Shown here: piece by piece, positions 1 to 7,618 of the stretch
Layout: the number at the start of each line of letters is the position of its first letter
How positions within the stretch are numbered: the stretch's first letter is position 1
DNA from: Coxiellaceae bacterium
GTDB lineage: Bacteria; Pseudomonadota; Gammaproteobacteria; Coxiellales; Coxiellaceae
Direction of reading: 5' to 3'
Assembly: GCA_029210045.1 (NCBI GenBank)
Contig: JARGNX010000018.1
Span: 1-35,029 of the forward strand
DNA length: 35,029 nt
Position numbers and translations under genes: made by a program
Notes under the pieces: model-generated
Databases searched by the model: none
What the model was told of the DNA's origin: nothing
The model's input: only the letters and a program-made list of their open reading frames with translations

Positions 1-557
1 TATTCTCCGTGCAAAGTCAAGTCCGGCCAAGCAATTTTTAGATAAATAATCATAGACCATAGCGTTAAAACTGCTGATATGCTTAATAACACAACACCAA
101 TGTATAAAACGTACAACGGCATGTGCGGACGATACAGAAGTAGCACCCCAATCGCCACTAATTGCATAACAGTTTTTAGCTTCGCCACAAAGGTCACAGC
201 AACACTGGTACGCTTGCCTATTTCAGCCATCCACTCCCTTAGCGCCGAAATAGTCAGCTCTCGCCCCACTATCACCGCGGCGGGTAATGCCAAAAACGGC
301 ATGTATTGTTGACTTAAAATCATCAGTAATGAAATCGACACCAGAAGCTTGTCAGCCACTGGATCTAAGAAGGCACCCAATTTAGTGCATTGATCCAAAT
401 TACGCGCCACAAAGCCATCTAACCAATCAGTTATCGCAACTAATGCAAACGCTATGGCAGCAACTAAGTGAGCATTCTTAAAAGGTAAAAAATAGACCAA
501 CACAATCACCGGAATGGCGAAAATTCTTGACCAAGTTAATAAAAGCGCGAAGTTCAT
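1..557 (-). CDS. pgsA: CDP-diacylglycerol--glycerol-3-phosphate 3-phosphatidyltransferase (PgsA), 3' end cut by window
   Basis: PgsA makes phosphatidylglycerophosphate from CDP-diacylglycerol and glycerol-3-phosphate, the committed step to phosphatidylglycerol and cardiolipin, in the inner membrane. Reading leftwards from the ATG at 557 the frame stays open to the window edge (185 codons), close to the usual 180-185 residues, so only the last few residues should be missing. The CDP-alcohol phosphotransferase signature DxxDGxxARx8GxxxDxxxD is complete: DWLDGFVAR is followed eight residues later by GAFLDPVAD. Several hydrophobic membrane segments surround it. In many gammaproteobacteria pgsA directly follows uvrC. 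Here what precedes it is only the decayed 3' end of a uvrC copy (615-797), and the intact uvrC lies 3.4 kb away. Identification is secure. Confidence 0.94.
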   Translation of the reverse strand, partial: MNFALLLTWSRIFAIPVIVLVYFLPFKNAHLVAAIAFALVAITDWLDGFVARNLDQCTKLGAFLDPVADKLLVSISLLMILSQQYMPFLALPAAVIVGRELTISALREWMAEIGKRTSVAVTFVAKLKTVMQLVAIGVLLLYRPHMPLYVLYIGVVLLSISAVLTLWSMIIYLKIAWPDLTLHGE

Positions 558-614
558 AACACGATTGTACGCGAACAATAAATTAGATCAAGTCTACCTG
601 AATCACTACAGCAG

Positions 615-797
615 CTAATCAAGCTTGCGCTTAATCTCTCCAGCAACCAATAAGGCAATCCCACGCACTTTGGCAATTTCAGCAGCACTGGCCTGCTTTA
701 ATCCCTGCATCCCACCAAAGTGCGCCAACAGCGCTTGGCGTTTTTTTTGGACCAACACCTGGAAGGTGACAGAATTGGTCTTTGCTATCTCCAGGTA
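615..797 (-). pseudogene. uvrC 3'-end remnant (C-terminal helix-hairpin-helix part), frameshifted
   Basis: From KKRQALLAHFGG to the stop, the translation is nearly identical to residues 562-604 of the intact UvrC at 4015-5829. The match includes LKQASAAEIAKVRG. Upstream the homology continues in a different frame as PGVGPKK. The frame changes in a run of eight A (minus strand) where the intact gene has a shorter A run. Similarity fades near 797, where the open frame continues into unrelated sequence. The remnant sits 57 bases upstream of pgsA, the normal position of uvrC. It cannot encode a nuclease because the GIY-YIG and RNase H-like domains are absent. It is one end of a broken second uvrC whose middle part lies at 3048-3410. 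Confidence 0.82.
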
Positions 798-850
798 TAG
801 ATTGGACACTATGCTATATAGCCATCGGGGATCGACGATATTAAAGCTGT

Positions 851-2095
851 TTAGGGTGCCGATGTGTGATGGAACCCTGTTATCACCCCTGCTTCTGCCG
901 AGTCTTTTATTGATCTATCTTGAATATAGGTAACCACTTGGGAGTAATTTTTTTCCCTAGCATAGTCCACGGCTTTTAACTGATTGCGATCAGCAGCATC
1001 AGGATCGGCGCCTGCGTTTAAAAGAGCTGTAACCATTTTAAGGTCGCCATTAGCTGCTGCGACATGCAGAGGTGTCCTTAGTGTAAAGCTGTTTGAAAGC
1101 TTAACGTCTGCCCCGGCTTCCAGTAAAACCATAGCCGCTTCGTGGCTGCGGCTCTTTACAGCGGCATATATTGCCGTGTTAGAATTCTCGCCAAGCTCAT
1201 TAATTCTAGCTCCATTATCCAGTAGTATTTTCACATGCACTGCCAAATTGAGCTGTGCTGCAATAGTCAGTAGTGGTGAGTCAACAAAATAAGGTGGCCG
1301 CTCTTCAAGTGTTTTTCCTGATGTGACACTTGACTGTCCAGAGGATAGAATGTTTATGTCTGCACCAGCCTGAAGTAAGGCATATGTAATGTCTGCATGT
1401 GAGGGTGTTTTTCCATGAAGAATAGCATCAGACAGTGGGGTCCCCGTTGAAGTATCAAGACGATTACCGTTTACATTTGCACCACATTTAAGCAGCAATT
1501 TTACCATGTCAAGCCGGCCTAATTTTGCCGCGAGATGTAAAGGGGTTGTAAATCTTTGATTAAGCAAATCTACTGCATTAGGTAGTGAATATCTTCCTTG
1601 GTGCGAAATTAGGTCGGTAATTTTTTTAATAATATCCAGCTGGTTATATTGTACTAAAAAATGAAATACAGAAGTATGCAGTCGCGCAGGAAGTAGATCG
1701 ATCATCTCTTTTGGAGCTTTATCAGTATTAATATTTAAATACTGTAAAGTCGAGGCAATAATTTCTTGGTATATACGGTCAAGCCATCGTTGGTCGCAAA
1801 GTTCAAAAATGTAGTCACATAGTAATAACTTGGTATATTTAGATGGGGGGGTATGTAATTCATTGAAAGTTGGGTGCTCATTCATGAACGCCTCTAAATC
1901 GTCATGATCAATCGCTTCACACATTCTTTTGTGTCGCCTATCACTAACGGTTGGATGCAATTTTTTATTGTATGGCACAGGTCTACGTCTAGAACTAAGT
2001 GGGGATTCAGGCTGAAATATACCAACAGATACAATATGAGCACCTGCTTTTTGTTCGAGTCTGTCGCCATCTATAGATGGGTCTTGTGTTCTCAT
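851..2095 (-). CDS. ankyrin-repeat protein, 414 aa
   Basis: The protein has about 180 N-terminal residues without recognisable motifs, then roughly six ankyrin repeats. Clear ones begin near residues 183 (TTPLHLAAKLGRLDMVKLLL), 219, 273, 307, 340 (RTPLHVAAANGDLKMVTALL) and 374. Most carry the typical G-A-D/N ending of the repeat loop (CGANVNG, AGADINI, AGADPDA). Ankyrin repeats bind other proteins, and in host-associated bacteria such proteins are often secreted effectors. There is no signal peptide or membrane segment, and no secretion signal can be proven here. The ATG at 2095 overlaps the stop of a 32-codon ORF (ATGA) and lacks a good Shine-Dalgarno sequence, which suggests translational coupling. 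The gene ends just before the uvrC remnant. Function and target are unknown. Confidence 0.88.
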   Translation of the reverse strand: MRTQDPSIDGDRLEQKAGAHIVSVGIFQPESPLSSRRRPVPYNKKLHPTVSDRRHKRMCEAIDHDDLEAFMNEHPTFNELHTPPSKYTKLLLCDYIFELCDQRWLDRIYQEIIASTLQYLNINTDKAPKEMIDLLPARLHTSVFHFLVQYNQLDIIKKITDLISHQGRYSLPNAVDLLNQRFTTPLHLAAKLGRLDMVKLLLKCGANVNGNRLDTSTGTPLSDAILHGKTPSHADITYALLQAGADINILSSGQSSVTSGKTLEERPPYFVDSPLLTIAAQLNLAVHVKILLDNGARINELGENSNTAIYAAVKSRSHEAAMVLLEAGADVKLSNSFTLRTPLHVAAANGDLKMVTALLNAGADPDAADRNQLKAVDYAREKNYSQVVTYIQDRSIKDSAEAGVITGFHHTSAP

Positions 2096-2190
2096 TCTTG
2101 GTCGCTGCTGTTATCGTTATAAAGATGCTCTGATATTGCTGCAAATTCTTCATCAACGGCACATACGATGTCTACATCAACTGACTTCAT
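2092..2190 (-). CDS. 32-codon ORF linking the VUT transporter and ankyrin genes
   Basis: A short acidic ORF (starting MKSVDVDIVCAVDEEF, ending NDNSSDQE) starts at an ATG that overlaps the stop of the VUT gene (ATGA, 2187-2190). It ends in a TGA that overlaps the start of the ankyrin gene (ATGA, 2092-2095). The exact double overlap is the main argument that it is translated. It may be a real small protein, a coupling device, or the original N-terminus of the ankyrin protein cut off by a frameshift. I recognise no homolog. Confidence 0.42.
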   Translation of the reverse strand: MKSVDVDIVCAVDEEFAAISEHLYNDNSSDQE

Positions 2191-2906
2191 GCTACTGTCT
2201 CTTGAGTTGAAAATCTAAAAGGGTTGTAATTAATTTTATAATCATACACATCCAGCCCTTCAGATTTTTTGAGAAATTTGGCAATGATGCAGCCAGGCCA
2301 AACAAATATGACGGCATAGAAGAGCTCTAACCCGTAGGCACATAACATAATATGAATCAGGTTATGCCAATTTAACGTGCTAGAAAACCCTAGCAACACG
2401 ACGACAAGCACCAGTATGAACTCAGATATCGCAGTAGAGCCTATGCTTCTGAGCCAGAAATATTTTCCTTTAGATGATATCTTCCATTTTGAAATCAGGT
2501 ATATGTTTACAAAGTCACTGGCTATATTAGCTATTATTCCTGCAACAACAAAATGTAAAATCGGATTAATCACCACATTATAAGCGTGCGCATCATGAAA
2601 AAAGCTCGCGTTAGGCGCTAAGTTAACTAAACGCAATAACAACGCAAAAAGCAACTCACTTAGTAAGATTAACCAAACCAGCATCTTTGCGACGTTGTAT
2701 CCATACACTTCTGTAATGATGTCAGAAATGAGGTAGGTTAATGGAAACAGTAATGTGGCGCCTGATTCAACAACAGGTCCAAACTGAGTAAAGCGAAATG
2801 CTAAAACATCCGCGCTTAAACAAAACACCACATAGAATACGGCGAGAGCGAGTAAGTATTTTGAATTCAGTTTAAAGCTGTCTCTGTGCTGCTTGCCTTT
2901 TCTCAT
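2187..2906 (-). CDS. VUT-family membrane transporter (YhhQ-like queuosine precursor transporter)
   Basis: A polytopic membrane protein of about 239 residues with some six hydrophobic segments. The diagnostic stretch FPLTYLISDIITEVYGY matches the family core (P-L-T-Y, D-I-x-T-E-x-Y-G-Y), and WLRSIGSTAISEF fits the later conserved arginine/serine motif. Known members (E. coli YhhQ, chlamydial homologs) import queuosine precursors for tRNA modification, and the role here is inferred from family. Two ATGs are possible. The second, at 2906, has an AGGA about eight bases upstream, while the one at 2912 leaves only two bases of spacing, so 2906 is preferred. It is the first gene of an ATGA-coupled trio ending with the ankyrin gene and lies inside a broken uvrC copy, so it was probably inserted there. 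Confidence 0.85.
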   Translation of the reverse strand: MRKGKQHRDSFKLNSKYLLALAVFYVVFCLSADVLAFRFTQFGPVVESGATLLFPLTYLISDIITEVYGYNVAKMLVWLILLSELLFALLLRLVNLAPNASFFHDAHAYNVVINPILHFVVAGIIANIASDFVNIYLISKWKISSKGKYFWLRSIGSTAISEFILVLVVVLLGFSSTLNWHNLIHIMLCAYGLELFYAVIFVWPGCIIAKFLKKSEGLDVYDYKINYNPFRFSTQETVA

Positions 2907-3047
2907 GCACATTATCCTGTCGTTTTATATTAGGGTGTTTATAATAAATACCAAACTTAAAAGCAAGCTATTGAAACATTGTAATTTTGAATATTAAGTT
3001 TGGGCGGTATGACAGTTTCTACTTATAAGAAAAATAAAAGGGGCAAT

Positions 3048-3410
3048 TCAAAGACTGAATACTAACTCTGCCCTTTTACACGTACCCTGCCGATCAAACA
3101 CCTCACAAGAAGCTTTGGTTACTTCGCCTTGCGTGTGACTGACATCAAAACATTCAATGTGCTGCAATGTGTTAGTCAAATACTCTCGATAGCAAACGGT
3201 AATAAAATCTTCGCCGGGAATAAATTCGCCGCCACGAACTAATAATACCGACACCACCCAAATATGATGGGTTTACACTAACGCAATCACATCAATATCG
3301 TGTTGATCGTGACTAAAGTATTGGTGATGTTGCAGTTTACGTAATTTTTCAACATCATCTCGTATCTGCCCTGCCCGCTCATAATTTTGAATTACCCCTT
3401 TTGTTTTACT
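3048..3410 (-). pseudogene. uvrC central remnant with two deletions, stop and frameshift
   Basis: Three blocks match the intact UvrC in order. Residues about 212-272 (RDDVEKLRKLQHHQYFSHDQ, then SVLLVRGGE) are interrupted by a TAA where the intact gene has the glutamine of ALVQTHH. Residues about 308-325 (ANLFPAKILLP) follow in a shifted frame. Residues about 390-423 (IECFDVSHTQGEVTKASC) come last. The stretches between the blocks (about 35 and 65 residues) are deleted. Substitutions throughout show decay rather than a recent copy. Together with 615-797 this is a second uvrC split by the VUT-ankyrin operon. An open frame of 69 codons (3048-3257) covers part of it but reads across the deletions and is unlikely to be a functional gene. 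Confidence 0.85.
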
Positions 3411-3489
3411 TATAAGCTGTTAATATCTCACAAGTTGAACGAAAACCGGGAAGGCGCCGGCTTGTGTGAGCTCATTGAAGGAGGAAGTT

Positions 3490-3927
3490 ATGACGGGAAC
3501 ATCGTTAGCGGAATTGAAAGGTAAGTTAGAAGATTATCAGTTGGCTTTAACCAAGGCGGTTGATGATATGGAGAGAAGAGTTACTGAAGATACTATCAAT
3601 AATCCGAGCTTTTTTAGTACACGGCCACCACTGATTGAGCCTCAAGAAGATACCAAGAAGCGTTTGGCAAACTATCGAGCTGAGATTCCACTGATAACCA
3701 GTTGGTTGGCAATAGTCGTATCGGCACAGGAGGCCGGGCGCTTATTGGAGAGTAAACAATATGATGAGCTGGACGTGTTTATTCACGGCGGCATTCAAAA
3801 ACTCTTGGAGTGGGTGACATTATGTTCTGAGGAAGGCCCGTCGTTTGGCATACTGGATCAAGCAACGGAGGCATTAATGGCGGCAACTGAGAAGTTCTTT
3901 AGGCCTGCTCTGTCTCACGGTAGTTAA
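3490..3927 (+). CDS. hypothetical protein, 145 aa, mainly helical
   Basis: The ATG at 3490 is preceded at proper distance by a near-perfect Shine-Dalgarno sequence (AAGGAGG), which favours it over the upstream in-frame GTG at 3466. The protein is charged and looks mostly alpha-helical: LAELKGKLEDYQLALTKAVD near the N-terminus, then a helix around ITSWLAIVVSAQEAGRLL and one around FIHGGIQKLLEWV. It has no signal peptide, no clear membrane segment and no motif I recognise. It lies on the plus strand between the uvrC remnant and the intact uvrC, so it was probably acquired along with the rearrangement. The strong ribosome site and clean frame argue that it is a real gene of unknown function. Confidence 0.7.
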   Translation: MTGTSLAELKGKLEDYQLALTKAVDDMERRVTEDTINNPSFFSTRPPLIEPQEDTKKRLANYRAEIPLITSWLAIVVSAQEAGRLLESKQYDELDVFIHGGIQKLLEWVTLCSEEGPSFGILDQATEALMAATEKFFRPALSHGS

Positions 3928-4014
3928 CTATCGATTTTCTCAATAACTATCAGATAGAATCTTACTCGATTTGCGGTCACATCTCAGACTGCACGCAAAG
4001 TATGCTCAATAACA

Positions 4015-5829
4015 TCAGCTTAGCTGCTTTTTAATTTCTTCAGCTATTAATGGTGTAATCCCACGCACTTTGGCAATTTCGGCTGCACTAGCCTGCTTTA
4101 ACCCCTGTAGTCCACCAAAGTGCGCCAATAATGCTTGGCGCTTTTTAGGGCCAACCCCAGGAATTTGCTCTAAAACTGACTGGGTGCGTGATTTATCACG
4201 CTTATTGCGGTGAGCACGAATACCAAAACGATGTGACTCATCACGAATATATTGAACCAAATGAAAAGCCTCACTGTGTGGCGGCAATTGCAACACCTGA
4301 CCGCTAACCAACAACAGTCGCTCCAACCCCGGTTTGCGTGACTTACCTTTCGCCACACCTAACAGACATATCGAATCAATTTGCAACTCTTGCAACACCT
4401 CATCAGCCTGCTTTAGCTGCCCCATACCACCATCGATCAACACTACGTCAGGCAAAGGCTCGCCACGCTTTAATAATCCACTATAACGCCGATAAACCGC
4501 CTGTCGCATTGCTGCATAATCATCACCCGCAGTCACGTCTTTAATATCAAACTGACGATACGCTTTTTTACAGGCGCCCTGGCGATCAAATACCACGCAT
4601 GATGCTTTGGTCGCCTCACCCTGCGTATGACTAATATCAAAACACTCAATGCGTTGCAGCGCATGTCCTAAGCCCATCGCCTTAGCCAACCCCTGCAATT
4701 GGCGATCGATTTTTGTCTTACCCGCTAATTTTTCGGCTAATGCTTGTTTAGCATTGCGCTCAGCCATCGCGCGCCACTGCTTTAATACATCATCACTGCG
4801 CGACATTAAGTGCAGCTTGCGCTGACAATGCTGCTTAATCGCAGACTCGATCACCTCTTTATTTTCAATGGGAAAAGGCAATAAGATCTTAGCCGGAAAT
4901 AAATTAGCTACCGTTTCATTTAAATAATAATGATTAATAAACTGCAATAGCACTTCCATCTCATCAGCATCTACTGGCACCTTGGGGTAATAGCAATGAT
5001 GCGTTAACAGCTCACCACCACGCACCAACAACACCGACACCACCCATACATGGTGAGTCTGCACTAAAGCTATCACGTCAATGTCATGCTGATCATGGCT
5101 AAAGTACTGGTGATGCTGCAGCTTACGTAAACGCTCAACATCGTCACGTAACCGCCCCGCATGCTCGTAGTCCTGCTTCAGACTGGCCTGCTTCATCTGG
5201 CCAATGAAATCATCAATCAGTGCTTCACTCTTACCTTCCAAAAATTGAATCGCTTGTTGCACGGTTTGTTGATACGCTTCATGATCAACGTAACCAACAC
5301 ACGGCGCCTTACAGCGCTTAATTTGAAACTGCAAACACGGTCGTGAACGATGGCGAAACACGCTATCTTTACATTGACGCAACATAAAACATTTTTGCAA
5401 TAAGGCTAACGTTTCTCGCGCCGAACCAATACTCGGATACGGACCAAAATAACGCCCCTGCTTTTTCTTTTTGCCTCGAACAAAATCCATTTGCGGATAA
5501 TCATTTTGGGTCGAAATATAAATATAAGGATAGGATTTATCGTCGCGCAGTAAAATGTTGTACTTAGGCCGATGGCGCTTGATTAATGTAGCTTCGAGAA
5601 TAAGCGCATCGACTTCACTTTCGGTAATCGTTACCTGCACATCGGCAATCTGCGCCACCATCAAACTGGTTTTAGTTAAAGGGTGCTGGCGTTGAAAATA
5701 TTGGGAAACACGTTTTTGTAAATTGCGCGCTTTTCCCACATAAATAATATCACCCTTATTGTTTATCATACGATAAACGCCGGGTTGTGTGCTAAGCACT
5801 TTTAGAAATGCGGTGTGATCAAACGCCAT
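4015..5829 (-). CDS. uvrC: excinuclease ABC subunit C (UvrC)
   Basis: UvrC makes both incisions around a lesion in UvrABC nucleotide excision repair. All domains are present in 604 residues, a usual length. The N-terminal GIY-YIG nuclease (residues about 15-95) has GVYR, IIYVGKARN, Glu79 and Asn91 for the 3' incision. A cysteine cluster lies around residues 153-177. A UVR/UvrB-binding motif (about 205-240) is next. The RNase H-like 5' nuclease has Asp398 in ECFDISHTQG, Asp466 in VLIDGG and His533 in RDESH. A C-terminal helix-hairpin-helix pair contains IPGVGPKKRQALL. The start at 5829 lies 25 bases after the response-regulator gene, so the two are probably co-transcribed as in E. coli uvrY-uvrC. 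It is the intact copy; remnants of another lie downstream. Confidence 0.97.
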   Translation of the reverse strand: MAFDHTAFLKVLSTQPGVYRMINNKGDIIYVGKARNLQKRVSQYFQRQHPLTKTSLMVAQIADVQVTITESEVDALILEATLIKRHRPKYNILLRDDKSYPYIYISTQNDYPQMDFVRGKKKKQGRYFGPYPSIGSARETLALLQKCFMLRQCKDSVFRHRSRPCLQFQIKRCKAPCVGYVDHEAYQQTVQQAIQFLEGKSEALIDDFIGQMKQASLKQDYEHAGRLRDDVERLRKLQHHQYFSHDQHDIDVIALVQTHHVWVVSVLLVRGGELLTHHCYYPKVPVDADEMEVLLQFINHYYLNETVANLFPAKILLPFPIENKEVIESAIKQHCQRKLHLMSRSDDVLKQWRAMAERNAKQALAEKLAGKTKIDRQLQGLAKAMGLGHALQRIECFDISHTQGEATKASCVVFDRQGACKKAYRQFDIKDVTAGDDYAAMRQAVYRRYSGLLKRGEPLPDVVLIDGGMGQLKQADEVLQELQIDSICLLGVAKGKSRKPGLERLLLVSGQVLQLPPHSEAFHLVQYIRDESHRFGIRAHRNKRDKSRTQSVLEQIPGVGPKKRQALLAHFGGLQGLKQASAAEIAKVRGITPLIAEEIKKQLS

Positions 5830-5854
5830 GATAACAGGCTCGATTACTTTTAGT

Positions 5855-6508
5855 TTAGATAAGCCCTGTTTCTTCAGACTCTACCAAGCCATGGCGAATC
5901 GCTAACAGAGTTAACTCAACGTCATTTTTAACGTTAAGCTTTTCAAATATTCGATAACGGTAACTATTAACTGTTTTAGGGCTCAAGCAAAGCTTATCTG
6001 CAATCTCTTGCACCTTCATACCTTTGGTGATCATTAACATCACCTGCAGCTCACGCTCGGATAAAGTCTCAAAAGGTGATTCATCTTTGTCTGACACATG
6101 CTTAAACGCTAAACGGTTGGCAATCTCTGGACTAATATAACGCTGCCCAGCATGCACAGCTTTAATGGCTTGCACCATCTCATCCATAGTCGCACCTTTG
6201 GTTAAATAACCTGATGCACCTACTTGCAACAAACGCGCAGGATATAAATCGTTATCACAAACAGTAACAATAAGAACTTTAATATCGGGATCCATACGGA
6301 TAAGCTTGCGTGTGGCTTCAAAACCGCCAATTCCTGGCATTTTAACATCCATTAACACAACATTGGGCTTAACTGATCGGGCTAATTTTACCGCTTCTTC
6401 ACCTGAAGTAGCTTCACCAATGACTTTAATGCCGGCCGCTTCGTCCAACATTTTTTTAATCCCTGTGCGAACTAAATCAAGGTCATCGACCAACATCACG
6501 TTAATCAC
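5855..6508 (-). CDS. uvrY: response regulator of the UvrY/GacA/LetA type
   Basis: A receiver plus LuxR-type helix-turn-helix protein of 217 residues (E. coli UvrY has 218). The acidic pocket is Asp8/Asp9, the phosphorylation site Asp54 (LMDVKMPG), with Thr82 and Lys104 in place. The DNA-binding domain runs from about residue 147 (LSERELQVM) through EIADKLCLSPKTVNSYRYRI. In the BarA/UvrY, GacS/GacA and LetS/LetA systems this regulator turns on small RNAs that titrate CsrA/RsmA. In Legionella it controls the switch to the transmissive phase. Its position directly upstream of uvrC supports orthology. The partner kinase and small RNAs are not in the window. Confidence 0.93.
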   Translation of the reverse strand: MINVMLVDDLDLVRTGIKKMLDEAAGIKVIGEATSGEEAVKLARSVKPNVVLMDVKMPGIGGFEATRKLIRMDPDIKVLIVTVCDNDLYPARLLQVGASGYLTKGATMDEMVQAIKAVHAGQRYISPEIANRLAFKHVSDKDESPFETLSERELQVMLMITKGMKVQEIADKLCLSPKTVNSYRYRIFEKLNVKNDVELTLLAIRHGLVESEETGLI

Positions 6509-6542
6509 TAGCTACCCCTTTAATCAGTTTGTTCCAATTTAG

Positions 6543-6631
6543 TGGCGGAGAGACAGGGATTCGAACCCTGGGAGGGGGTTACCCTCAACGGTTTTCAAGA
6601 CCGCCGCTTTCAACCACTCAGCCATCTCTCC
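6543..6631 (-). tRNA. tRNA-Ser (anticodon TGA)
   Basis: On the minus strand the molecule begins GGAGAGATGGCTGAGTGG and ends with TCTCTCC, discriminator G and an encoded CCA (6543-6545). The acceptor arms pair over seven bases. The anticodon loop reads CTTGAAA, giving TGA, which decodes UCA serine. A long variable arm (GTTGAGGGTAACCCCCT region) and a T arm with GGTTCGAATCC complete the class II tRNA, 89 bases in all. Confidence 0.97.
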
Positions 6632-6783
6632 ACTAAAACTGTTTCACTTTCATACTGGAAGATGCGAATACTACAGTATCTCAACCCGGCAATCAACCAA
6701 TCAGATCAACACTTAACCACTTGAATCATGTTGCACGCATTATTACACATGTCAGTAAAAAATAGAAATCCTTAATGTAAATT

Positions 6784-6792
6784 TGGTATAAT
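6784..6792 (+). promoter_or_regulatory. extended -10 promoter of the yccA-like gene
   Basis: TGG followed by a perfect TATAAT matches the extended -10 form (TGn-TATAAT) 44 bases before the ATG at 6836. No good -35 hexamer is present at the expected distance, which is normal for extended -10 promoters. The rest of 6632-6835 shows nothing else I can name. Confidence 0.6.
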
Positions 6793-6835
6793 ATCGTGAG
6801 ATATCTATGATTCAATTAACAAGAGGTTATTCCAT

Positions 6836-7507
6836 ATGGATCAAAAACAGTCATCAGTGATACAAAGACGCAGTGAATCAGTATTAGCCACTAACAGTGT
6901 GATTCGTAATACTTATTTACTACTCAGCCTAACACTGGCATTTAGTGCAGCTACTGCGTGGTTTTCAATGAGCAGCAATGCCCAACCCGGCATAGGCTTC
7001 ATCCTTATCGGCTATTTTGGCTTGATGTTTGCTGTTAATGCATTACGAAAGAGCTCTTGGGGCATTTTGGCCATTTTCGCCTTTACTGGATTCCTTGGTT
7101 ATACCCTTGGGCCTATTCTAAATTCATATATTCACAACTTCAGCAACGGATCAGAAATTATCATGACCGCCCTTGGTGGAACTGGCGTGATCTTCTTTGC
7201 ACTGTCTGGATATGCATTAGTCACACGCAAAGACTTTAGCTACATGGGTGGCTTCATCTTTGTGGCATTTGTTGTTGCATTTGTTGCCGGCTTAGCCGCG
7301 ATGTTTTTTCAACTTCCTCTGCTAAACTTATTGGTGTCTGGAGCGTTTGTATTGTTATCATCTGCGTATATTTTGTTCACAACCAGCCGAATGATTAATG
7401 GCGGTGAGCGAAATTACATCATGGCCACGATGGCACTGTATGTAGCATTGTTTAACATTTTTATCAGCCTTTTGAACATATTAGGTTTTATGGGCGGCAA
7501 AAGATAA
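6836..7507 (+). CDS. yccA: Bax inhibitor-1 family membrane protein (YccA-like FtsH modulator)
   Basis: A 223-residue protein with a short polar N-terminus (about 25 residues) and seven hydrophobic segments, the size and layout of E. coli YccA (219 residues). Family features visible are the first membrane helix beginning NTYLLLSLTLAFSAATAWFS, the glycine-rich central part (FTGFLGYTLGPIL) and a C-terminal hydrophobic stretch ending in ILGFMGGK. YccA binds and modulates the membrane protease FtsH. Other members of the UPF0005/BI-1 family act as ion leak channels. AAGAGG lies nine bases before the ATG. It appears to be monocistronic, with its own extended -10 promoter and tRNA-Ser divergent upstream. 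Confidence 0.85.
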   Translation: MDQKQSSVIQRRSESVLATNSVIRNTYLLLSLTLAFSAATAWFSMSSNAQPGIGFILIGYFGLMFAVNALRKSSWGILAIFAFTGFLGYTLGPILNSYIHNFSNGSEIIMTALGGTGVIFFALSGYALVTRKDFSYMGGFIFVAFVVAFVAGLAAMFFQLPLLNLLVSGAFVLLSSAYILFTTSRMINGGERNYIMATMALYVALFNIFISLLNILGFMGGKR

Positions 7508-7569
7508 AAAAATTAAAGCTCCTAGTAATTAAATCGTTATTGAAGACAGTTAATTTTTCTGATAACGTT

Positions 7570-7600
7570 TGCCCCTGAGTACATTTTTAAACCAGGGGCA
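7570..7600 (+). promoter_or_regulatory. hairpin in front of the L,D-transpeptidase ribosome site
   Basis: TGCCCCTG (7570-7577) and CAGGGGCA (7593-7600) form a perfect 8-bp inverted repeat around a 15-base loop. It ends five bases before the Shine-Dalgarno AAGGAG at 7605-7610. There is no T run after it, so it is a poor intrinsic terminator for the yccA-like gene. A translational or RNA-stability element for the following gene is possible. Confidence 0.4.
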
Positions 7601-7618
7601 TTGCAAGGAGCTTTTATC

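Noticed and set aside
3048..3257. 69-codon ORF as a real small gene
   Set aside because: It is a read-through of fused uvrC fragments with deletions and a stop just upstream.
3970..3999. TTTGCG/CGCAAA inverted repeat after uvrC as a terminator
   Set aside because: The stem is six pairs with an 18-base loop and there is no T run on either side.
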